Positions 26,366-35,210 of a DNA stretch of 64,000 bases are shown here, in pieces; position 1 is the stretch's first letter; each line of letters opens with the position of its first letter. The position numbers and the translations under genes were made by a program. Where the stretch lies: the NCBI GenBank assembly GCA_963724805.1, contig CAVRWA010000011.1, positions 310,001 through 374,000 of the forward strand, written 5' to 3'. Below the pieces are notes generated by a model. It saw nothing but the letters and a program-made list of their open reading frames with translations. It did not search any database and was not told the origin of the DNA. This stretch comes from CAVQZA01 sp963724805. Lineage in GTDB: Bacteria > Actinomycetota > Thermoleophilia > Gaiellales > Gaiellaceae.

Positions 26366-29300
26366 TTGAGTTGGCGCGGCCAGCTCTGGGCGTGGTACCT
26401 GATCTCGACCTGCGCCCTGACGGGGTTGTACCTGTTCGTGCCCCCGTTCTCGGCCAGCGGGCCGTTGATCAATGCGCTCGGGCTCTCCGGCGTGATCGCG
26501 ATCGTGGTCGGGATCCGTATGAACAAGCCGAGGGCCCGGGCGGCATGGTGGTGCTTCGCGGCCGGGCAGTTTCTCTTCTTCTGCGGCGACCTGTACACGT
26601 ACAGCTATCCGAAGCTGTTCGGCGCCGACGTCGGCTTTCCGTCGATCGGGGATGCGCTTTACCTCGCGGTCTATCCGGTCTTGATGACGGGGTTCGTACT
26701 CCTCATCAAACGGCGCAACCCGCGCCCCGACCGCTCGGCGCTCATCGACGCGTTGATCCTCACGATCGGGTTCGGCCTGCTCTCGTGGGTGTTCCTGATC
26801 GCGCCCAACGTCCATCTCTCCGGGCTCTCCTGGCTGGCCAAGGGCGTTTCGGTTGCCTACCCGCTGGGCGACGTCCTACTCCTCGCAGCGGTTATCCGAC
26901 TCGCCGTCGACTCGGGCAAGCGGACACCCGCATTCTGGCTTCTCGTCAGCAGTGTCGTCTGTCTGCTGGCCACGGACTCGGCATACAACTACGCGCTGCT
27001 GAAGGACACGTTCCACCACCAGCTGAGCTTCGACGCCGGTTGGATTCTCTACTACCTACTCTGGGGCGCCGCGGCGCTGCACCCATCGATGCGCGCCCTC
27101 GAGGAGCCGGCAGTCGATCCCCGCACCCGCCTTACGCCGGTCCGGCTCATCCTGCTCGCGGGAGCGTGCCTGATCGCGCCCGCGATTCGATTCGCTCAGT
27201 CGTTGCACAATCCCGACGTCCTCGTGCTCATCGTCGCCTCGGCTGCGCTTTTCCTGCTCGTCGTCGCGAGAATGGCCGGACTGGTTCGTCAGGAAGAGCG
27301 CGCGGTATCGCGCGAGAGAGCGCTGCGTGGAGCGGGCACCGATCTCGTAGCTGCAGCCGATCAGGACCAGGTCGCGGCGGCTGCGATTTCCGCCGTGCAT
27401 CGCCTCCTCGGCACGGAGACACCGGTCAGGCTCGTCCTCGTGCGTGACGGCCAGGCGGTTGTGGCGGCGGCGTCCGACGGAACCTACGGCAACCCCATCG
27501 GCGACAGGACACGCGCCTGGCTGCGAGAGGACTCCTCGGACTCCCTTCGCATCGTGGAGAGCGAGTTGCCTCCGTACGTGCGGGCGGACCTGAGGCTGGA
27601 CGAGGGGCAGATGACGTGTGTGTCACCTTTGATCGTGCGGGACGAGATTCGCGGCGCGCTCGTCGTCTCGTCGCCCGAGGGAGTCACGCGTGACCTCTCC
27701 GACGCGCTGGGCGCACTCGCCACGCAGGTGTCCCTCGCGGTCGAGGGGGCGTCGCTTGCGGCCGATCTCCATCGCAGGCAGAGCGAGGCAAGGTTCCGCT
27801 CCCTCGTGGCCCACTCGAGCGACCTCATCACGGTGCTCGACGCGGAGGGCATCGTCAGCTATCAGAGCCCCTCGATCGAACGCGTGCTCGGCTACCGCGT
27901 GGACGAGATCGAGGGAACGCGTTTCGACCGGTTGGTCGGTGCAGAGGATCGTCCCCTCCTCGCCCAGCTGATGACCGCCGACAGCTCGCGGAACAGCGAG
28001 GGTCACACGATCGAATGCTCCGTCCGACATCGCGACGGCACGGCTCTCAGGTTCGAGGTTCAGCGCACGGATCTCCTGAACGACGAGCACGTCCGCGGGT
28101 TGGTGCTGAACAGTCGCGACATCAGCGAGCGCAAGGCATTCGAGGAGCAACTGGCGCACCAGGCGTTTCACGACCCGGTGACGAAGCTCGCCAATCGCGC
28201 ACTCTTCTCCGATCGCGTCGAGCACGCACTGATGCGGTCCACCCGAAGCATCCCGGAGATCGCGGTGATGTTCATCGACCTCGACGACTTCAAGACCGTC
28301 AACGACAGCCTCGGGCATGCCGCCGGCGACGAGGTGCTTCGAGAGGTCGGTGAGAGGCTCAAGAGCGCGGTTCGGCCGACGGACACCGTTGCTCGCTTCG
28401 GCGGCGACGAGTTCGCGGTGCTCCTCGACGGTGTCATGGGGTCGGAGGACGCCGCCGATGCGGCAGCGCGGATTCTTCGCGCGCTCGATCTGCCGGTGGG
28501 GATAGACGGCAAGAACGTCTTCCCGAGGGCGAGTATCGGAATCTGTCTTGTCGGCGAAGAGCTCGAGACACCCGCCGCCGCCGACCTGTTGCGGAACGCC
28601 GACGTTGCGATGTACATGGCCAAGCGCGACAGCAAGGGAAGCTACCGCGTGTTCGAGTCGACGATGCACGAGCGGGTCGTCGAGCGGCTGGAACTTCGTT
28701 CGGACCTCCAACACGCGATGAGCCTGGACCAGCTCGAGCTGCATTATCAACCCGTCGTGCGGCTCGCCGGCCGCGAGATCATCGGCGTCGAGGCGTTGCT
28801 TCGCTGGAACCATCCCAACCGAGGAACCATCCCGCCGAATCACTTCATTCCTGTTGCAGAGGAGACGGGCTTGATCATCCCGATCGGTCGGTGGGTTCTC
28901 GAGTCCGCGTGTCGAGAAGGCGTTCGCCTCCATCAACAGTTCCCTCGCGCCGAGGCACTCACCATGAGCGTGAACCTCTCGGTCAGGCAACTTCAATCGG
29001 AGACGATCGTCTCCGACGTGCGCGATGCGCTCGAGTCCTCCGGGCTTCCGGCCGCCTCCCTGGTGCTCGAGATCACCGAATCGCTCATGCTCGTCGACAC
29101 CGACTTCGGTATTCAGCAGTTGCACGAGCTCAAGTCGTTGGGAATCCGCCTGGCGATGGACGATTTCGGGACGGGCTATTCGTCGCTGAGCTACCTGAGT
29201 CGATTCCCGGTGGACATCCTGAAGATGGACCGATCGTTCGTCGGCTCGGGCGACAACGAGGCTCTGACTTCGGCGATCATCGCCCTCGGCGAGAGCCTCT

Positions 29301-29491
29301 CACTCGACGTTGTCGCGGAAGGGATCGAGCTCCAGGAACAGGCATCCTCGCTCCAGGCGCGCGGCTGCAAGATCGGGCAGGGATTCCTGTTCGCGCGTCC
29401 GATGGCTTCGGCCGCGCTGGTCGAGTTCCTGACGCTCGCGCCGATGACAGCCGAAGACGAGGAGTCTTCGGCGTCGTTCAATGCAGCATAG
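26366..29491 (+). CDS. Membrane GAF-PAS-GGDEF-EAL cyclic-di-GMP enzyme
   Basis: 1041 residues from TTG at 26366, 17 bases after the upstream stop. Order: seven to nine membrane helices (about 1-305), a GAF-like domain (about 325-470), PAS (about 475-590), GGDEF (about 600-755) and EAL (about 775-1025). The GGDEF motif at about 679 is intact and preceded by an RxxD inhibitory site (RPTD). EAL is intact at about 809 (VEALLRW), with DDFGTGYSSL near 932. Both synthesis and hydrolysis of c-di-GMP are possible; GAF/PAS would set the balance. It overlaps the transporter gene by 11 bases. Confidence 0.88.
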   Translation: MSWRGQLWAWYLISTCALTGLYLFVPPFSASGPLINALGLSGVIAIVVGIRMNKPRARAAWWCFAAGQFLFFCGDLYTYSYPKLFGADVGFPSIGDALYLAVYPVLMTGFVLLIKRRNPRPDRSALIDALILTIGFGLLSWVFLIAPNVHLSGLSWLAKGVSVAYPLGDVLLLAAVIRLAVDSGKRTPAFWLLVSSVVCLLATDSAYNYALLKDTFHHQLSFDAGWILYYLLWGAAALHPSMRALEEPAVDPRTRLTPVRLILLAGACLIAPAIRFAQSLHNPDVLVLIVASAALFLLVVARMAGLVRQEERAVSRERALRGAGTDLVAAADQDQVAAAAISAVHRLLGTETPVRLVLVRDGQAVVAAASDGTYGNPIGDRTRAWLREDSSDSLRIVESELPPYVRADLRLDEGQMTCVSPLIVRDEIRGALVVSSPEGVTRDLSDALGALATQVSLAVEGASLAADLHRRQSEARFRSLVAHSSDLITVLDAEGIVSYQSPSIERVLGYRVDEIEGTRFDRLVGAEDRPLLAQLMTADSSRNSEGHTIECSVRHRDGTALRFEVQRTDLLNDEHVRGLVLNSRDISERKAFEEQLAHQAFHDPVTKLANRALFSDRVEHALMRSTRSIPEIAVMFIDLDDFKTVNDSLGHAAGDEVLREVGERLKSAVRPTDTVARFGGDEFAVLLDGVMGSEDAADAAARILRALDLPVGIDGKNVFPRASIGICLVGEELETPAAADLLRNADVAMYMAKRDSKGSYRVFESTMHERVVERLELRSDLQHAMSLDQLELHYQPVVRLAGREIIGVEALLRWNHPNRGTIPPNHFIPVAEETGLIIPIGRWVLESACREGVRLHQQFPRAEALTMSVNLSVRQLQSETIVSDVRDALESSGLPAASLVLEITESLMLVDTDFGIQQLHELKSLGIRLAMDDFGTGYSSLSYLSRFPVDILKMDRSFVGSGDNEALTSAIIALGESLSLDVVAEGIELQEQASSLQARGCKIGQGFLFARPMASAALVEFLTLAPMTAEDEESSASFNAA

Positions 29492-30791
29492 TTACGACGG
29501 TCTCGATCGGCCCGGGGGGCTGGGCCGAGGAAACCTCCTCTCACCGCTGAAGTATCGAGACTTTCGCATCCTTTGGATGGGAATGGCAGTGTCCCTCGTG
29601 GGCGACGGGATCTTTCTCGTCGCCGTGGCGTGGGAGAGCTACGCCCTTTGGAACTCACCGGCGGCGCTTGCGATCGTGGGCATCGGGATGACCGTCCCGA
29701 CCATTGCCTTCCTCCTGGTCGGCGGCGTAATCAGCGACCGGCACGATCGGCGGCTTGTGATGATCTGTGCCGACGGTCTTCGCGCCGCCGCCGTCGGTGC
29801 GATCGCAGTGCTCGCTCTGGCCGGTGTGCTCCGGTTTTGGGAGCTCGTCGTGCTCGTCGCCTTCTACGGTGTAGGGACCGCGTTCTTCACACCGGCCTTC
29901 GAGGCGATGGTGCCTCAGCTGCTTCCGTTCGGGGACCTGCCGTCGGCCAATTCGCTCGACCAGTTCGTTCGGCCGATCGGTTTGCGGCTCGTCGGCCCTG
30001 TCGTCGGCGGCATGCTCGTCGCCGTGTCGTCAGGCCTTGCGTTCGCAGTGGATGCGGCGTCGTTCGCAGCCTCGCTGGTGGCAGTGATCCTGATCACGCA
30101 GCGCGGGCGCCCGACCGGTCAGGTCGAGGTGTCCCATCGAGCCGCGCTTGCCGAAGGCCTACGCTTCGTCCGCCAACGTGTTTGGCTGTGGGGAACACTC
30201 CTCTCTGCTGCGATCGCATACCTGGTGTTCCTCGGGCCCGCCGAAGTCCTGCTCCCTTACGTGATCAAGAACGATCTCCACGCATCGGCGAGGACCCTGG
30301 GATTCGTGCTCGCGGCGGGCGGCGTTGGCGCCATCGGGGCTGCGATCTACATGGGACAGCACGGGCAACCGCGCCGCGACGTGACGGTGATGTACTCGAC
30401 ATGGACGCTTGCAACGCTCGCGATCGTCGGCTATGGGATCGCGACTGCCGCCTGGCAGCTGATGCTGGCCTGCCTCGTCTTCAATGCCCTTGAAGCGGCG
30501 GGGACGATCATCTGGGCAACGATCAAGCAGCGTCATGTTCCCGGCTCGATGCTCGGTCGGGTCTCAAGCCTGGACTGGCTGATCTCGATTGCCCTCTTGC
30601 CCCTCTCGTTCGCCCTGACGGCGCCGGTTGCCGCGGCGCTCGGCGCACGGACAACGCTCGTGTGCGCCGGCGTCATAGGCGCAGCGGTCACGCTCGGCGC
30701 GTATTTCTTGCCTGGAATGCGGGACATCGAGCAGCGGCCGCTGCCTGCCGTCGATCGAGCGGGGACCGAACCGGCCTCGTCGATGCATTGA
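29481..30791 (+). CDS. MFS transporter (EntS/MFS_3-like exporter)
   Basis: 436 residues, ATG inside the end of the upstream gene. Twelve hydrophobic segments; the conserved loop 2-3 motif is GGVISDRHDRRLVM (about 75-88). Overall it looks like exporters of siderophores or small drugs (FRILWMGMAVSLVGDGIFLVAVAW start). Coupled to the c-di-GMP enzyme and oxoamine synthase, it may export the product of the latter; this is inference. Confidence 0.82.
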   Translation: MQHSYDGLDRPGGLGRGNLLSPLKYRDFRILWMGMAVSLVGDGIFLVAVAWESYALWNSPAALAIVGIGMTVPTIAFLLVGGVISDRHDRRLVMICADGLRAAAVGAIAVLALAGVLRFWELVVLVAFYGVGTAFFTPAFEAMVPQLLPFGDLPSANSLDQFVRPIGLRLVGPVVGGMLVAVSSGLAFAVDAASFAASLVAVILITQRGRPTGQVEVSHRAALAEGLRFVRQRVWLWGTLLSAAIAYLVFLGPAEVLLPYVIKNDLHASARTLGFVLAAGGVGAIGAAIYMGQHGQPRRDVTVMYSTWTLATLAIVGYGIATAAWQLMLACLVFNALEAAGTIIWATIKQRHVPGSMLGRVSSLDWLISIALLPLSFALTAPVAAALGARTTLVCAGVIGAAVTLGAYFLPGMRDIEQRPLPAVDRAGTEPASSMH

Positions 30792-30972
30792 GGAGCCGTG
30801 TTGCTCTCGTCGGTCGCGAGTTGCTGACGGGTGTCATCCCCTATCGAGGGCTTCCGGGCACGCAACCGCGGGTCGATGATCAGGTAACTGCGGTTTGACC
30901 CAGGGGAGCACAACGAGAAATGATCGGCAGTCCGCGGCACCGCCTCCGGCCTCACATTCGAACGGCCGAGCG

Positions 30973-31155
30973 ATGATCAGGTATCGGTTCGAGTTCGTCG
31001 GCGTCCAGCCGCTACCGGCGTCCAACCATGTCTACCGCGACAGGCCGGTGATTGCCGGGACGGTCGAGCTCTACGCGGCCGAGCGATTCCTCGTCGAGTC
31101 GGTCGACCGTGAGGCTGACCCTCCCGTCGTCGTCCTTCGCAAAGTGCGCAGCTGA
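30973..31155 (+). CDS. 60-residue hypothetical protein
   Basis: ATG at 30973; an upstream in-frame extension to 30895 lacks coding character. Short beta-rich sequence starting MIRYRFEFVGV and ending PPVVVLRKVRS. No family recognised. The surrounding 180 bases upstream and 145 downstream hold no other gene; the downstream spacer should contain the promoter of the collagen-like gene. Confidence 0.4.
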   Translation: MIRYRFEFVGVQPLPASNHVYRDRPVIAGTVELYAAERFLVESVDREADPPVVVLRKVRS

Positions 31156-31302
31156 TCCCGCCACGGTCACTTCGCACACGTAAATGCGCTGCAGTACCTA
31201 CGAGGATCTCGTGGGTCTACCACGCAGTGTGTCCGGAGCCCTAGGCAGAGTTGTTACGGCTTCACGGCCGGGGACTTGGTTGTTCCGGCGCATAGGTGGA
31301 CG

Positions 31303-32304
31303 ATGACAACGCGACTCTCACGCCCATTCCTCTTGGCGGCCGTGCTCGCTTCGGTCGTCACAGTGACATCTGTCGCCGGTGCGACCTCGCGTACACCACC
31401 GCCGAGCCGTACCCGTTTTCCGGGCATCCCGGCTGCGAACGGCATATACGCGGCTTGCTACAACCTTCGGACGCATGCCCTGCGTATCGTGCGAGCGACC
31501 GACGGGTGCGACAAGAAGAGCGAACGCCGCGCGTCGTGGAACAAGATCGGCCCCAAGGGATCGAAAGGGCCGACCGGGCCTGCTGGTGGGAAAGGGCCGA
31601 GCGGTCCGGCGGGGCCTGCTGGAGGCCCAGGCCCCACGGGTCCGTCGGGCACCGAAGGACCCGCAGGCCCGGCTGGCCCGGCTGGGACCGCAGGCCCAAC
31701 TGGTCCGTCAGGCGCTGCAGGCCCCACAGGCCCGACCGGGCCGGCAGGGGCCGCAGGCCCCACGGGCCCGACCGGGGCGGCGGGGGCCGCTGGTCCGACG
31801 GGTCCTCCAGGCCCGACGGGCCCGGCCGGGCCCGCAGGCGCTGCTGGCCCGACCGGGCCCGCCGGAGGCAACGGCCCGCCAGGTCCAGCAGGCCCCACCG
31901 GCCCCACGGGTGCGACCGGGCCCGCCGGGCCCGCCGGTGCCACCGGTGCGCCGGGCGCGACGGGTCCAGCAGGTGCGACGGGCGCGACCGGCCCGGCAGG
32001 CCCTGCAGGTCCCGCAGGTCCCGCAGGGCCAACGAGCTCCCAGCTTGTGAGCAGCTCCACGACATCTGCCGCGAACGCGCCGGTGAACACCCTCACGACC
32101 GCCTCCGTGAGTTGCCCAGCCGGGAAGGTACTGCTCGGCGGCGGGGCGCAGGTGACGACGACCGCCGCGCAGAAGAGCCGCGCGGTTCTCGTCGCCTCAT
32201 ACCCGAGCGGCGCCACAACATGGACAGCAACCGCGGTCGCCGCCGCAGCACTCGGCGCCGGCAACACGATGACAGTCACCGCCTACATCGTCTGTACCAC
32301 CTAG
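31303..32304 (+). CDS. Secreted collagen-like protein
   Basis: 333 residues from ATG at 31303 (an in-frame start nine codons upstream is less likely). Signal peptide 1-28. A short Cys-containing head (AACYNLRTHALRIVR..DGCDKKSE, about 50-75) precedes about 150 residues of uninterrupted Gly-X-Y triplets (about 85-240), mostly GPTGPAG and GPAGPAG. The last about 90 residues form a beta-rich C-terminal domain with two Cys (SCPAGKVLLGGGA and IVCTT end), as in bacterial collagen-like proteins. Probably a trimeric surface or secreted fibre. Confidence 0.8.
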   Translation: MTTRLSRPFLLAAVLASVVTVTSVAGATSRTPPPSRTRFPGIPAANGIYAACYNLRTHALRIVRATDGCDKKSERRASWNKIGPKGSKGPTGPAGGKGPSGPAGPAGGPGPTGPSGTEGPAGPAGPAGTAGPTGPSGAAGPTGPTGPAGAAGPTGPTGAAGAAGPTGPPGPTGPAGPAGAAGPTGPAGGNGPPGPAGPTGPTGATGPAGPAGATGAPGATGPAGATGATGPAGPAGPAGPAGPTSSQLVSSSTTSAANAPVNTLTTASVSCPAGKVLLGGGAQVTTTAAQKSRAVLVASYPSGATTWTATAVAAAALGAGNTMTVTAYIVCTT

Positions 32305-32340
32305 CTTGCGTGGCGGCTGCCCTGCGATTCCCAGAGGGTC

Positions 32341-32368
32341 GGGGGGAGCAGGGCCGCCCGCTCCCCCC
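32341..32368 (+). terminator. GC-rich hairpin after the collagen-like gene
   Basis: A nine-base perfect stem, GGGGGGAGC paired with GCTCCCCCC, with a ten-base loop, 36 bases after the stop. There is no T-run, which is usual for terminators in high-GC actinobacteria. Confidence 0.6.
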
Positions 32369-32893
32369 GTCGTGACGGGTACGAGTCGACTGTCATGTGC
32401 TCTAGCGGATCGGAGGCAGCCCTTACCATGGTCGTGGAAGGGAGCCGCAGTCCGCCTCGAACTACCGCGCGTGATTCGTCGAGCCGTCGACTGAACGTAC
32501 TCCCCCGACCAGTCCGTCACAAGTCGCCGACCTGCGAGGGTCACGGCGCCCTGGCTTCAACCTCTACCGGCGATGGTTGAACGCAGGCACCGCACCCGGC
32601 ACAAGGAACCCGTGGGTCGAACCTCGTTGGGGCATCCCGCCCTCGTGCCGGCACGTGCTGTTCCTCTCCTGGGATATCGCAGGTCGTGTCATTACAGCCG
32701 TTGCAGCCCGGCACTCTGGGCTAACGGCAGACGAACGCGCCGCAATCCCGTTTGGTACCTCTGCGGGGCGGCTGCTGTCTACGATCGCCCCGTAGGGGGA
32801 TGTGCGCCGTCCGGAAGCGATGAGAGCATTCACGCACGGCAGGCGCCGGTGCTAGTCCCCAAGTTCAACGGCTGCAAGGCCTACACCGGCGCC
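32369..32893. other. Gene-poor spacer between two convergent units
   Basis: Only short ORFs of doubtful coding quality occur here on both strands; GC content is lower than in flanking genes. A 72-residue plus-strand frame (32577-32795) and an 89-residue minus-strand frame overlap each other and neither shows a recognisable domain. I see no RNA gene. Confidence 0.4.
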
Positions 32894-32976
32894 CTACTCT
32901 CGTACTCCTCCGAGTTGGTGATCCTCGTCGAGCCAGCCGAAGCCGGTTCCGTTCACCTTCTGGAAAGCGAGCTCGG

Positions 32977-33780
32977 TCAACCAAGCCGCACGTTCAGGGT
33001 GTCCCGACCGCCGTGCACACGTTGCGGTCCGCGGCCTGCCTCGGTCGCGCGAAGCGCCAGAATCGTCGCGAGGACGCCCCCGGCGGCGCCACAGTCGCCG
33101 GCCGTCGGGACGATGTCGGCGACGGACCACGCTGACCCTTCAGTCGGCTCGCCGGTCCTCGCGCACTCCAGGATCGGCCCAGCTCCGCTAGCTGCGAGGA
33201 GGACGAACGCAGCCGCTTCGCCAGGATCCCCGACGCCGCTTCGCCGAAGGCCCTCGGTCAGCGTCTCGCCGAGCGCCTCGACCCCGCCCGCGAGCACGAG
33301 ATCGGCCCGCCCGAGCTGGAGGAGGTCGAGCGCGTACGCGAGCGCTTCGAGTCCCGCGTCGGCTCCGCAGAGCGTCACGTTCGGGCCTGCGAGGCCGAAA
33401 AGGATCCCGAGGTACCCGGCGTGCGCGTTCGCGACGACGTTCGGGAAGCTCGAGGGGCTGACGAGCGCGGGCCCGTCCAGGGCGGAGCTGCGGTTGAACT
33501 CGACGAGCGGCTCGATGCTCGCGAAGCGAGTGCCGAGCACGACCGCACAGCGATCCGGGGGAGCTGCGAGCGGGGCAGGACGCCCGAGCGCAGCGGCCGC
33601 CGCGACGGCGGCGAGCCGCGCGGCGCGGGCAAGCGGCCGGACACCCCGCAGTCCGAGCGCGTACACGGCCTCGTCGAGATCGCGGACACATCGCGGCCGG
33701 CCGTCCTGTCCAGCGGCGGAGAGCGCGTCGGGCCCGATGCCGGGGGCTGCGATGCAACCGACTCCGAGGACCACCGCCAT
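32977..33780 (-). CDS. Short, catalytically dead ketosynthase-like protein (chain-length-factor-like)
   Basis: 267 residues; ATG directly follows the stop of the true ketosynthase. The thiolase-fold landmarks are recognisable: PNVVANAHAGYLGILFGLAGPNVT, ALDLLQLGRADLVLAGGVEAL and GAAGGVLATILALR. The active-site Cys is absent at its aligned position (Ala-Asp follow CG), the HGTGT motif is missing, and the second His position reads GD instead of GH. It is much shorter than KS or CLF (about 400). A plausible C-terminal continuation (VNGTGFGWLDEDHQL) lies in another frame at 32894-32960, so a late frameshift is possible. Probably a structural partner of the ketosynthase. Confidence 0.65.
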   Translation of the reverse strand: MAVVLGVGCIAAPGIGPDALSAAGQDGRPRCVRDLDEAVYALGLRGVRPLARAARLAAVAAAAALGRPAPLAAPPDRCAVVLGTRFASIEPLVEFNRSSALDGPALVSPSSFPNVVANAHAGYLGILFGLAGPNVTLCGADAGLEALAYALDLLQLGRADLVLAGGVEALGETLTEGLRRSGVGDPGEAAAFVLLAASGAGPILECARTGEPTEGSAWSVADIVPTAGDCGAAGGVLATILALRATEAGRGPQRVHGGRDTLNVRLG

Positions 33781-34959
33781 CTACTCGGCGACGCGGCGCA
33801 GGACGAGCGAAGCGTTGCAGCCGCCGAAGGCGTAGGCGTTGCTGAGCACCACATCGAGCTGGAGCGGTCGCGGCTCGTTGGGAACCACGTCCCAGTCGCA
33901 AGCGGCATCCTTCCCCTGGTAGTTCCAGGTCGGCGGGGCGACCTGCTCGCGCAGCGCCAGGACGCAGGCGATCGCCTCGATCGCGCTCGCCGCCCCGAGA
34001 CCGTGCCCAGTGAGCGCCTTGATCGAGCTCATCGGCGGATGACCGTCGGAGCCGAAGATGGCTCGCACAGCGGCGACCTCGGAACGGTCGTTCGCGGGCG
34101 TGCCGGTTCCGTGCGCGCTGAGGTAGTCGATCTCGCCGCGATTCACGCCGGCATCTGAGAGTGCGGCGACCATCGCCCGCGCGGCGCCGCGACCGTCTGG
34201 ATCGGGACTGACGATGTGGAAGGCGTCGCCGGAGAGGCCGATGCCTGCGAGCTCGGCCAGCGGCGTCGCGCCGCGTGCCGTAGCGCTCTTCTCGGACTCG
34301 ACGAGCAGGAGCGCGGCGCCCTCGCCGAGGACGAGCCCGTCCCGGCCCGCGCTGAACGGGCGGCAGGCCTCGGTCGCGAGGGCGCCGAGGCGGGCGAAGC
34401 CGGTGAAGGCGACGCGGGAGAAGGCGTCCGTCCCGCCCGCGAGAACTCGCTCGGTGCGTCCGAGCCGCACGAGGTCGAGCGCGTGGCCGAGTGCGTAATT
34501 CCCGGCGGCGCACGCTCCGGCGAGCATCGTGACTCCGCCGCGGAGCCCGAGTGCCGCAGCGACGTCACGTCCGACGGCATCCGGCCCCGACCCGACCAGC
34601 TGCTCTGCGGGAACCGCCGACGCTCCCTCGCAGACGGCGTTCACGTCCCAGGACTCGAGCCAGCAGCTTTCGCCCATCGTCGTTCCGAGGACGAGCGCGG
34701 TCTCGCCCAAGCCGGTGTTCGCAAGCCCGGCGTGGGCGAGGGCCTGGCGGCCCGCCGCGATCGCCAGTGACGCAGCCCGGCCGGGCCCTGGCCAGGGGTT
34801 GGAGGGGATGTCCTGTACCTCGCAGCCGAGTCGCGAGGAAAACGGCGACGTGTCGAACCCCGTGACTTCTGCGGCTCCGCTCTGGCCGCGCATCAGGGCC
34901 GTCCAGAACCTGGCGACGCCGTCTCCGATCGGCGAGACGACGCCGAGGCCGGTGATCAG
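33781..34959 (-). CDS. Beta-ketoacyl synthase (FabF-like/type II PKS KS-alpha-like)
   Basis: 392 residues. Condenses an acyl thioester with a malonyl-ACP-type extender. The full Cys-His-His set is present: GACAAGNYALG near 152, SAHGTGTPANDRSE near 286 and SSIKALTGHGLGAAS near 317. The C-terminal SNAYAFGGCNASLVL is typical. No ATG or GTG lies before the first strand; CTG at 34959 overlaps the upstream ACP stop as CTGA and gives LITGLGVVSPIGDG, so CTG is the best start. Together with the ACP and the dead homologue it makes a minimal type II condensing set. Confidence 0.85.
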   Translation of the reverse strand: MITGLGVVSPIGDGVARFWTALMRGQSGAAEVTGFDTSPFSSRLGCEVQDIPSNPWPGPGRAASLAIAAGRQALAHAGLANTGLGETALVLGTTMGESCWLESWDVNAVCEGASAVPAEQLVGSGPDAVGRDVAAALGLRGGVTMLAGACAAGNYALGHALDLVRLGRTERVLAGGTDAFSRVAFTGFARLGALATEACRPFSAGRDGLVLGEGAALLLVESEKSATARGATPLAELAGIGLSGDAFHIVSPDPDGRGAARAMVAALSDAGVNRGEIDYLSAHGTGTPANDRSEVAAVRAIFGSDGHPPMSSIKALTGHGLGAASAIEAIACVLALREQVAPPTWNYQGKDAACDWDVVPNEPRPLQLDVVLSNAYAFGGCNASLVLRRVAE

Positions 34960-35210
34960 AGCCCGCTCGATGCCCTGTCCTGTTCGGCCCGCCTCTTGCG
35001 CGTCAGGGCGACGAGGCTGGAGAAGTTGACGATCGTCTTCAGCTCGCCCTCGTCGAAGTGAAGGCCGTAGAGGCGCTCGACATCGACCGCGATCTCGATC
35101 GCCATCAGCGAATCGATGCCCGCCTCTGAGAACGGCACCGTCGGGTCGATCGACGCCGGATCGAGCTCTGCGACCTCCGCGACGATCGCGCGGAGATCCT
35201 CCTCGATCAC
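34956..35210 (-). CDS. Acyl carrier protein
   Basis: 84 residues from GTG at 35210, which overlaps the stop of the upstream peptidase gene (GTGA). Four-helix ACP with the phosphopantetheine attachment Ser in EAGIDSLMAIE (about 38-40). It carries acyl intermediates for the adjoining ketosynthase. The C-terminus (LTRKRRAEQDRASSGL) is basic and extended compared with AcpP. Confidence 0.88.
   Translation of the reverse strand: MIEEDLRAIVAEVAELDPASIDPTVPFSEAGIDSLMAIEIAVDVERLYGLHFDEGELKTIVNFSSLVALTRKRRAEQDRASSGL

Noticed and set aside
32573..33835. 420-residue plus-strand ORF
   Set aside because: It overlaps the ketosynthase-like gene on the other strand, which has clear family motifs; its composition (Ser/Arg/Pro/Ala-rich) is typical of an antisense shadow.
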